DNA of 26,334 bases from CAYLNH01 sp964384625 (GTDB taxonomy: Bacteria; Verrucomicrobiota; Lentisphaeria; JABSQK01): the NCBI GenBank assembly GCA_964384625.1, contig CAYLNH010000075.1:1-26334 (forward strand), read 5' to 3'. A program made the translations under genes and the position numbers. The stretch's first letter is position 1. Each line of letters opens with the position of its first letter. A model generated the notes under the pieces. The model did no database searches, had not been told where the DNA came from, and saw only the letters and a list, made by a program, of their open reading frames with translations. Below are positions 1 through 6,955 of the stretch, in pieces.

Positions 1-610
1 TCAAGATTTTTTAGGTGATCTTTTTTTGAGGCGGGGCCGAATATTTAACACCCCATGTCAGACCTTTAAAATCAGGCAGCAACCATATAAATATTAGGAA
101 GTTGCATATCTGATGCTTGGCAGAAAAACGTCCTTAGCGCCCATTGTTAATTGTTATTGTTAAAATGGTAGCCTTTAAGCTTAGCCTCAATGGTCGGCCG
201 GAGTTGCCTTCTGCAACAGGGCGCCGACGGATCGGGGCGCGGTCGGGTATGTTACACCCATGGGGCTCAGGCCTTCGACTTGGGCTGGTATATTGCCGCA
301 CCGTTGGCGCTTTGAAGGAGGTCCTGGGGCTGAGCGTAACGGTTTCCTGTTTTCTGCGCCTAAGCCCTCTGGACTGGCCGGGCGGGTTGCTGGACGGGGG
401 AAGAAAGAGCTTTTGTGGGGGCGTCCTCCCTGTTGGGGAATTCGGCGGTCTGATATGAGATTTTCATGTTCTGCTTGCGTCGGGAATTGCTGACGGTATG
501 GTGGCTGGCGCGTGGGGAGCGCTTGCGGTGTGGGTCCGCGACGGCTCCCGGGAACGGTGGTACTGGGGTACTCCTTCCATTTGTGAATTGAGAATCATTT
601 TCTATGGGGT
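1..610. other. Gene-free left-edge region with an AT-rich first 180 bases
   Basis: No reading frame here looks like a protein: the short open frames are low-complexity Arg/Gly/Pro-rich translations without recognisable motifs and without a ribosome binding site. The first roughly 180 bases contain many A/T runs, unlike the GC-rich remainder of the window, so the composition changes within this stretch. The far end (590-602) carries a Fur-box-like motif listed separately. No tRNA, terminator or repeat is evident. Confidence 0.5.
590..602. promoter_or_regulatory. Possible Fur-box-like 6-1-6 inverted repeat
   Basis: The sequence GAGAAT-C-ATTTTC matches the classical Fur arrangement GATAAT-C-ATTATC at 11 of 13 positions. 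It lies 17 bases before the comM ATG. The third upstream hexamer of a full Fur box is poorly matched. Because comM is not a usual Fur target and the gene is broken, this may be chance in an AT-richer leader. Confidence 0.2.
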
Positions 611-619
611 TTGAGCCCG

Positions 620-1611
620 ATGCTTGCGAAGACTTATTCCGCGGCCCTGATGGGCATTGACGCTTATACAGTTGAAGTCGAAATCAACGCGACGAAGTCA
701 GGTGAGAAGCCCACCGTCGCGATCGTAGGACTACCTGATGCAGCTGTCCGCGAAAGCCGTGACCGCGTGAGCTCCGCGCTGGGCGCCTGCGGCTTTCTGC
801 ATCCGTATGGACACACCACGATCAACCTGGCCCCGGCGGACGTGAAGAAGGGTGGGGCGGCTTTCGATCTGCCGATTGCTGTCGGCATGGTCGCGGCCAT
901 CGGCCAGATTGAAGAGGGCCCGTTGGCCAAGACGATGCTCGTTGGTGAACTTGCACTGGACGGCATGGTACGGCCCGCCCACGGTATGCTTGCCATTGCG
1001 TTTCGCGCGCGTCAGGAGGGGCTGGAAACGCTCATCGTTCCCGAAGAAAACGCCGCGGAGGCTTCCATTGTTCAGGGGATCAACGTGATCGGCGTGAAGA
1101 ACCTGAACCAGGCGGTGAACTGGTTGCGCGGCGACGAATTGCTGGCGCCGGTACGGACGAATGTACGCTCGTTCTTCGAAGCCGGCCGCACGGCCGCGCC
1201 GGACTTTGCCGACGTCAAAGGCCAGGAGATGGTCAAGCGCGCCATGGAAGTGGCTGCCGCCGGCGGCCATAACATCCTGATGATAGGACCTCCTGGAACG
1301 GGGAAGAGCATGACGGCCAAACGGCTGCCGTCGATCCTGCCGTTGATGACGTTGGAGGAGGCGTTGGAGACGACGAAGATCCACAGTGTTGCGGGCCATC
1401 TGACCGGTGACACGCCGTTGGTGGTGCAGCGGCCGTTCCGTGCGCCGCACCACACGATTTCCGACGCCGGCCTGCTGGGGGGGGCAGAGCAACCCGTCGC
1501 CCGGCGAGATCAGCCTGGCGCACAACGGTATTTTGTTCCTGGATGAGCCGCCGGAATTTACGCGGTCGGCGCTTGAGGTGATGCGACAGCCGCTGGAGGG
1601 AGCCCGGGTGA
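620..1611 (+). pseudogene. comM: ComM/YifB Mg-chelatase-like AAA+ ATPase, frameshifted and 3'-truncated
   Basis: ComM is a hexameric AAA+ helicase that promotes branch migration during natural transformation. The start at 620 gives the family's typical opening (MLAKTYSAALMGIDAY); an in-frame TTG at 611 is less likely. Visible are the N-terminal ChlI-like domain, Walker A GPPGTGKS (around 1289-1312) and the strongly conserved PFRAPHHTISDAGLLGG segment. At the G8 run 1477-1484 the frame shifts: frame 1 ends at 1546, while the neighbouring frame continues with NPSPGEISLAHNG, Walker B FLDEPPEF (usually FLDELPEF) and LEVMRQPLEGARVT. One extra G explains the shift. Homology then stops at about 1611, exactly at the stop codon of the convergent ABC gene, so roughly the last third of a usual protein of about 500 residues (the Mg-chelatase C-terminal domain) is missing. 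It cannot make a functional ComM as written. Confidence 0.85.
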
Positions 1612-2769
1612 CTACTTGTCAAGGAGGTCTTCGATGGCCTTGTTGCGGGCGGCCTTCTCTTCGTCGGTAAGCTGCGGCTGCTCGGGTTCCGGCGCGGGTT
1701 GCGGTTCGTCGTCCCGGGTCAGTTGCTCGAGGGCTTCGACGTCGGGCCTGGCTGCCGGTTCTTCCGGTTCGGGTTCGGGTTCCGGCTCCGGTTCTTCCTG
1801 GGTGAGGGCGCGCAGGAGTTCCTCGCGCCTGGCTTCGTCGGCGGCTTCGCCGGCGAGGAAGGACGCGATCTGGCCGGAGGCCGAGACCCCCGAGGTGGCG
1901 GCGCTTTCGGCCCGGGCTTTGTTGACCACATCGAGGAAGAAAGCCTCCAGGGTCATCGTCGGATTGTCGATCACCGGGTTTTCATCGGGCGCGGCCTGGT
2001 GGATCACATCGATGATGGCCTGGACCAGTTCCGGTGAGAGTCGGGGCGCGGTGATCTGCGTTTTTTCAGTGACGTTCAGCAGTTCGTCCAGGGCGCCCTG
2101 GGCGCGGATCTTGCCGCCGTACATGATCAGGACGTTGTTGCAGACATCCTGGACGTCAGCCAGCAGATGGCTGCAGAGAATGACGGTCTTGCCGCGGCCG
2201 GCGAGGGTTTTGATGACGTCCTTGATTTCGCGACAGCCGATGGGGTCGAGCCCGGAGGTGGGCTCGTCGAGGATGACCAGATCGGGATCATTGATCAGGG
2301 CTTGCGCCAGACCGATGCGGCGGGCCATGCCTTTGGAAAACTCGCCGACGGGGCGGTTGGCGGCGTTCTCCAGGCCGACCATGCGCAGGAGCTCCAGTGC
2401 CCGGTTCTTGCGTTGTTCGCTGCCGAGCCGGAACAGAGAGCCGAAGAAATCCAGGGTCTCCATCGCGGTGAGGTAGCGGTAGAGGTAGGTTTCTTCCGGG
2501 AGATATCCGATCCGCAGCTTGGTGGCGACATGGGACGGCGGCCGGTTGAAGGTCTTCAGCGTCCCGGAGGTCGGCTTCAGCAGGCCGAGGATCATCTTGA
2601 CGGTGGTCGACTTGCCGGAGCCGTTGGGTCCCAGGAAACCCATCACCTCGCCCTGTTTCACTTCGAAGCTGATGCCGTTGACGGCAGTTGCCTTTGGCCG
2701 GTGCCAGAAGTCATAGAAGACCTTCTGCAAACCGACGGCTTCAACTACGGTCTGGCGATCGGAACTCAT
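1612..2769 (-). CDS. ABC-2-type transporter ATP-binding protein with acidic Pro-Glu tail
   Basis: This 385-residue ATPase would energise an ABC-2-type exporter. From the chosen ATG at 2769: Walker A GPNGSGKST (47-55), IGYLPEE in the Q-loop position (Glu in place of Gln, common in this subfamily), signature FSKGM (144-148), Walker B LVILDEP (164-170) and H-loop His201. After the nucleotide-binding domain, residues 270-385 form an unusual tail with a (PE)n run at about 326-338 and a second Pro/Glu/Gln-rich stretch near 355-367. Longer frames begin at 2844, but those 25 residues overlap the upstream ATPase gene and look non-native; 2769 leaves a 7-base gap. It is the last gene of the five-gene SPFH operon. 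A partner permease would be expected next, but only the truncated comM follows, so its membrane subunit is not in the window. Confidence 0.88.
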   Translation of the reverse strand: MSSDRQTVVEAVGLQKVFYDFWHRPKATAVNGISFEVKQGEVMGFLGPNGSGKSTTVKMILGLLKPTSGTLKTFNRPPSHVATKLRIGYLPEETYLYRYLTAMETLDFFGSLFRLGSEQRKNRALELLRMVGLENAANRPVGEFSKGMARRIGLAQALINDPDLVILDEPTSGLDPIGCREIKDVIKTLAGRGKTVILCSHLLADVQDVCNNVLIMYGGKIRAQGALDELLNVTEKTQITAPRLSPELVQAIIDVIHQAAPDENPVIDNPTMTLEAFFLDVVNKARAESAATSGVSASGQIASFLAGEAADEARREELLRALTQEEPEPEPEPEPEEPAARPDVEALEQLTRDDEPQPAPEPEQPQLTDEEKAARNKAIEDLLDK

Positions 2770-2776
2770 TGCGGTG

Positions 2777-4801
2777 CTACTTCTTCTCCAGTGGTTCCAG
2801 TTGCTCACCGAAGCGGACCAGGCGGGCGCTGTTGAAGACGACAAAGAGTGTGCCGAAGATGTGCAGAATGGCGGCGAGGGTGGACTTCATAATTGTCGGG
2901 CTCAGTTTCAGCCACGGGAACTGGACGTTCAGCCAGGAGGCCATTGAGTCCATTGCATCGTTGCCGAAAATGAAGAACATGATGCCGCCGACGATCATTG
3001 CCAGGCCGAAACCAAGGTTCATGTTGATGATGCCCCGAGTCTTGCGGGTCAGCTCGATCAACAGCGGCACGCGCCGCAGGTCGTCATTCATCAGGGCAAT
3101 CGAAGCGCTGTTGATGGCGACGTCACTGCCGATGGCGCCCATGGCGATACCGATATCGCCGGCGGCGAGGGCCGGGGCGTCGTTCACGCCGTCACCGATC
3201 ACGGCGACGGTATAGCCTTTGGCGCGCAGGCTTTCGACGTACGCGACTTTACCTTCCGGCAGACATTCGGCGCTGATCTCGCGGATACCTATCTTGTGGG
3301 CCACGGTTTTCGCGACGGATTCATTGTCACCGGTGACCATGCTGCATTGTCTGATGCCGAGTTCTTCAAGCTTTTGGACCGCCGGCTGGGCTGCGGCGCG
3401 GATGCCGTCGCGCATGCCGATCCAACCAAGCACCTTGCGGCCCTTGGCAACGAACACGACACTGGTGCCGATGTTGTCTTCGTGGGTGCGGAAGTCCTCG
3501 GCCTGTTTGCTGACCGGCAGGGCTTCTTCCACAAACCAGCTCTCCCGGCCGACCCGGTAGGTGGTGTCGCCGACCGTGGCGATCACGCCCTTGCCCGGGA
3601 CCTCCTCAAACTTCGAGGGTATCTGCACCTTGACATCGGCTTTCTCAGCCAGGCGCTGAATGGCCACTGCCGCGGGGTGGTTGCTTTGGCTTTCGGCGGC
3701 GGCCGCCGCGGACAGCAGGTCGGTCAATTCGACGCCTTCCGACGGCCCGAGACGGGCGACTTCCAGTTTGCCTTCGGTCAGCGTCCCGGTCTTGTCGAAG
3801 ACTACGGCGCGGATTTTGGCGGCCAGCTCGATGTGTGCCACATTCTTGATCAGCATGCCCAGACGGGCGGCGGCGGCGATGGCGGCAACTACCGCCGACG
3901 GCGTCGCGATCACCAGGGCGCAGGGGCAGGCGATGACCATGACATAGACAAAGCGCATAAGGTCTTCGGTGATGAACCAGACAATCAACGCCACCATGAC
4001 GATGGCCGGTGTGTAGTACACCAGGTACTGGTCGATGATGCGCAGGATCGGCAGGCGTGTCTTCTCGGCGGCTTCGATCAGGTCGCGGACCTTCCCCAGC
4101 GTCGTGTCTTCGCCGATGCCGGTGACTTTCACTTCTACCAGGCCGGTCAAGTTTTCGGTACCGGCGTAGACTTCGGCATCGACGTCCTTATCGACCGGCA
4201 GACTCTCACCCGTGATTGACGCCTGGTTGACTGTGCTCAAACCTTTGGTGACGATGCCGTCCGCCGGGAAATTCTCGCCGGGTCGGACGCGGACCACATC
4301 GCCGACCTTCAGATCGAGGGCGCCGATGTCTTCTTCGGTGCCGTCGTCTTTGACCCGGCGGGCCGTCTGCGGCGTCAGACTGACAATACCCTCGATCGAC
4401 TTCTGGGCGCCCTTGGCGGTGCGCTGCTCGATGGTGATGGCGATCAACATGAAGAAGGCGATAACGCCGGCTTCCGTGTAGTTCTGCGTGACAATGGCGG
4501 CCATCAGGCCGAGGGCGACGAGAACATCCATGCCGAGGTGGCCGCGGAGCATGTCGCGGACGGCGGTCCAGAGGATCGGCGCGGCCAGCAGCAGGGCGCC
4601 GGCGACGGCGCTCAGCGTGCCGAGGAACTCGTCCTCATAGAAGATCTTGGTGGCCAGCCAGCTGTTGATCAGCAGGATGCCGCCGAAGAGTGCCACACCC
4701 AGATTAAAGCGGGCGTGTCGATGCTCGTGGAAGCTCTCGGGCTCGGCCGGTTCGTGGTCGTGTCCGGAAGGTATGTCAGCAGTGGTTGGTTCAGCGCTCA
4801 T
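2777..4801 (-). CDS. Heavy-metal P1B-type ATPase lacking an N-terminal metal-binding domain
   Basis: This 674-residue inner-membrane pump couples ATP hydrolysis to transition-metal export. Landmarks: actuator TGES (197-200), intramembrane CPC (292-294), phosphorylated Asp336 in DKTGTLT, the His-Pro of the nucleotide domain (375-376) and the hinge GDGVNDAP (536-543). There is no HMA domain with CxxC; instead the N-terminus holds five histidines within residues 14-29. The last TM segment reads LHIFGTLFVVFNSARL (646-661), with His647 where ZntA-type zinc pumps have an essential Asp, and without the SPC/HEGGT combination of cobalt-type pumps. The metal therefore cannot be assigned by signature. 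The start at 4801 has GGAAAG just upstream. The gene lies 14 bases after the HflK-like gene and 7 before the ABC gene, so all are very likely co-transcribed. Confidence 0.92.
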   Translation of the reverse strand: MSAEPTTADIPSGHDHEPAEPESFHEHRHARFNLGVALFGGILLINSWLATKIFYEDEFLGTLSAVAGALLLAAPILWTAVRDMLRGHLGMDVLVALGLMAAIVTQNYTEAGVIAFFMLIAITIEQRTAKGAQKSIEGIVSLTPQTARRVKDDGTEEDIGALDLKVGDVVRVRPGENFPADGIVTKGLSTVNQASITGESLPVDKDVDAEVYAGTENLTGLVEVKVTGIGEDTTLGKVRDLIEAAEKTRLPILRIIDQYLVYYTPAIVMVALIVWFITEDLMRFVYVMVIACPCALVIATPSAVVAAIAAAARLGMLIKNVAHIELAAKIRAVVFDKTGTLTEGKLEVARLGPSEGVELTDLLSAAAAAESQSNHPAAVAIQRLAEKADVKVQIPSKFEEVPGKGVIATVGDTTYRVGRESWFVEEALPVSKQAEDFRTHEDNIGTSVVFVAKGRKVLGWIGMRDGIRAAAQPAVQKLEELGIRQCSMVTGDNESVAKTVAHKIGIREISAECLPEGKVAYVESLRAKGYTVAVIGDGVNDAPALAAGDIGIAMGAIGSDVAINSASIALMNDDLRRVPLLIELTRKTRGIINMNLGFGLAMIVGGIMFFIFGNDAMDSMASWLNVQFPWLKLSPTIMKSTLAAILHIFGTLFVVFNSARLVRFGEQLEPLEKK

Positions 4802-4815
4802 AGCTTTCCAGTGTG

Positions 4816-5946
4816 TTATTTGGTCGCCCCGCCGGGGGGGGCGTTCTTTGGATCAGTGGCCTTTTTGCCCTTCCCGTGGCGCGGCTCGATGGTGACGCGC
4901 ACCTCCTGGTCCGGGTAGATGATGACGATTTCCTCGGCCTTATCGACTACCTCGGTCAGGGCTTCGATATAGCGGTTCAGTAGGACGGCCGGCGACTCCC
5001 GGTACTCCTCCTCGATCTTCTCGAGGTACTCGGCATCGGCTTCCACGGAGTTCTGAATCTCTTCCTTGTAAGCTTCCGCCTCGGCGACGATCTTGGCGGC
5101 CTCACCCTCGGCTTCCTGCATAACCCGCTTGCGGTAGCCCTCGGCCTTGTTGATCAACTTCTCTTTCGTCTGCGACTTCTGGTGAAGCTCGTCGAAGGCC
5201 GCTTTGGTTGACCGCGGGACGGCGTTCTGCAGGTACAGGACCCGGTCCACCTCGATGCCGATCTCCATCTTACTGATCTGGCGTCGGAGCTCGTCAGCCA
5301 CATCGACGCGGAAAATGTCGCCGCGATTCTCCAGGGCCTCGTTGATCGGAAGCCCCGAAGCCGTTTTCAATACGGCGTTGCGCAGAGCGAATTCGATGGC
5401 GCGCGCGGCTTCGATCACAAGCTCTTTCGAACCATCGTTCTTCTCCTCTGTCCAGACGGCGTAGTTGAGGTGGTACGCTTTGGCGTCACTGATGTGATAC
5501 TCCACGGACCATTTGGTGTGGAGGATATTGTAGTCGCCGGTCAGCAGGTAGCCGCCTTTGCCCGGTTCCAGCGGGTCGTCATGGTTTTCCTGCTGGTTCC
5601 GGTTCGGGTCGGTCATGGCATTTCTCGCCTGTTCCTCGTACCAGAAATTGGTTGACTCGAACCGTTTGCTTTCCTTGACGTTGAACTTCAGGTAGCGCTC
5701 GACCGGTTTGGGCCAGGCGAAGTAGAGCTTGGAGTCTTCCTTGACATCGATCAGCTTGCCGAAGCGAAAGAGCAGGGCATGCTCATAGGACGCAACCATG
5801 AAGATCCCTGAGAACAGGAAACCCACGATAATCAGCACCATCAGCAGCCGCAGGCCCCAGAACAGGTAATGCAGGATCTGCACGACCGACCGGGCGCCGG
5901 CGCTCACCTGCTCTTCGGGTGCGGTTTTTGGGAGTTCGTCACTCAT
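4816..5946 (-). CDS. HflK-like SPFH/Band 7 membrane protein
   Basis: A 376-residue stomatin/prohibitin-family protein. One TM segment (about 31-53) is followed by an SPFH domain (about 54-255) and an Ala/Glu-rich coiled coil (about 255-320, EAEGEAAKIVAEAEAYKEE), then a basic, Gly/Pro-rich tail. Order of segments and the RSTKAAFDE motif resemble HflK. In E. coli HflK and HflC form a cage around the FtsH protease; no FtsH is encoded nearby. The ATG overlaps the previous gene by 8 bases (AATGAGTGA), which implies translational coupling and probably paired stoichiometry with the HflC-like protein. Calling it hflK proper would overstate the case, since this operon has three SPFH paralogues. Confidence 0.88.
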   Translation of the reverse strand: MSDELPKTAPEEQVSAGARSVVQILHYLFWGLRLLMVLIIVGFLFSGIFMVASYEHALLFRFGKLIDVKEDSKLYFAWPKPVERYLKFNVKESKRFESTNFWYEEQARNAMTDPNRNQQENHDDPLEPGKGGYLLTGDYNILHTKWSVEYHISDAKAYHLNYAVWTEEKNDGSKELVIEAARAIEFALRNAVLKTASGLPINEALENRGDIFRVDVADELRRQISKMEIGIEVDRVLYLQNAVPRSTKAAFDELHQKSQTKEKLINKAEGYRKRVMQEAEGEAAKIVAEAEAYKEEIQNSVEADAEYLEKIEEEYRESPAVLLNRYIEALTEVVDKAEEIVIIYPDQEVRVTIEPRHGKGKKATDPKNAPPGGATK

Positions 5947-6931
5947 TGTTCTTGGTACTCTTGACGATTGTCTTCAAGCCCTTTTTGTTCAGCCGTTCCT
6001 GGGCTTCGGGCGTCATCAGATTGATCGGCGGCGTCGTGGTGTCGAGGACCAGGTAGGTCTTTTTGCCGAGGATCTTGCGCAGTGCCGTCAACTGCTGCAG
6101 GAAGATGGCCAGTTCCGGGTTTTTCTGCAGTCTCTTGTAGCTCTCGGCGGCGGCCTCGTCACCCTGGCCGCGGATCTCCTCCGCCTGGGCCCGGGCCTGG
6201 GCGAGTTTCACAGCCTTGTCTCGATCGGCTTCGGCCCGGATCTTCTTGGCTTCGGCTTCGCCTTCGGCTTCGATGGCGTCCGACTCGATCTTGCGTTCCG
6301 CCCGCATCCGTTCGAACACTTCAGCCGTTGCTTTCTGCGGCAGCCCGATGTGGGCGATGCCGACCCGAACGACTTCGATGGCGTATTTTTCTTTGGCCGT
6401 TTCAGCAATCTCTTCAAGCATCACGGTTTCGATCGCCTCGATCTTGACCTTCGCGGGGTCCTCATTGACCATGTCATGAAAGTCGAACTGACTGAACGCA
6501 CTGCGCTTGGCGCTGCGCAGGAGGTCGGTCAATTTCTCCCCTGCCTTCTCCTTCGTGCCGATGGTCTCGCGATAGCGAATGATGCTCTTGGACGGCTTGT
6601 CCGGATCGGCGTAGATCCGCCAGGTGAGGAAGGCGGTGACGATCACATTGCGCTCGTCCTGCGTCAGCACCGTGCTCAGTTCGCCCTTATTGCCGGTGAA
6701 GATGTGCAGGCGTTTGTCGGCTCGCCAGACGGTCTCGATCGGGTAGGGCAGCTTGATGTGGGCGCCGGGGCTGGTGTCGCGCTCGGCCAATGGGTTCTTC
6801 CAGCGTTCGACGACGACGTATTCGTTCTCCTTCACCTCGAACAGGACCAGGGCCAGCAAGAGGATGAGGAACACGGTCGCCAGCAATCCGAGGATCGGCC
6901 AGTGGGCCAGGATTCTGTCTTTATCGATCAT
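5939..6931 (-). CDS. HflC-like SPFH/Band 7 membrane protein
   Basis: A 330-residue SPFH protein with a short cytoplasmic N-terminus, one TM helix (about 12-32) and an SPFH domain that begins FEVKENEYVVVERW. The C-terminal half carries typical HflC elements: a VGIAHIGLPQ segment, VFERMRAER, a charged Glu/Ala/Lys coiled coil (about 215-265), then RGQGDEAAAESYKRLQKNPEL, matching HflC's GEGDAEAAKLFADAFSKDPDF pattern in style. A good ribosome site, AGGAG, lies 8 bases before the ATG at 6931. It sits 24 bases after the large SPFH gene and overlaps the HflK-like gene. The gene order (C before K) is the reverse of E. coli hflK-hflC. Confidence 0.88.
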   Translation of the reverse strand: MIDKDRILAHWPILGLLATVFLILLLALVLFEVKENEYVVVERWKNPLAERDTSPGAHIKLPYPIETVWRADKRLHIFTGNKGELSTVLTQDERNVIVTAFLTWRIYADPDKPSKSIIRYRETIGTKEKAGEKLTDLLRSAKRSAFSQFDFHDMVNEDPAKVKIEAIETVMLEEIAETAKEKYAIEVVRVGIAHIGLPQKATAEVFERMRAERKIESDAIEAEGEAEAKKIRAEADRDKAVKLAQARAQAEEIRGQGDEAAAESYKRLQKNPELAIFLQQLTALRKILGKKTYLVLDTTTPPINLMTPEAQERLNKKGLKTIVKSTKNNE

Positions 6932-6955
6932 GGGCTTGTCTCCTGAGGTTTAAAG

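Noticed and set aside
144..458. 104-codon frame in the left-edge region
   Set aside because: No ribosome site, no recognisable motif, and an overlapping frame of equal quality exists.
5939..6931. Naming the SPFH pair hflC and hflK as FtsH regulators
   Set aside because: No ftsH is near, gene order is reversed and a third SPFH paralogue is present, so the E. coli role should not be transferred.
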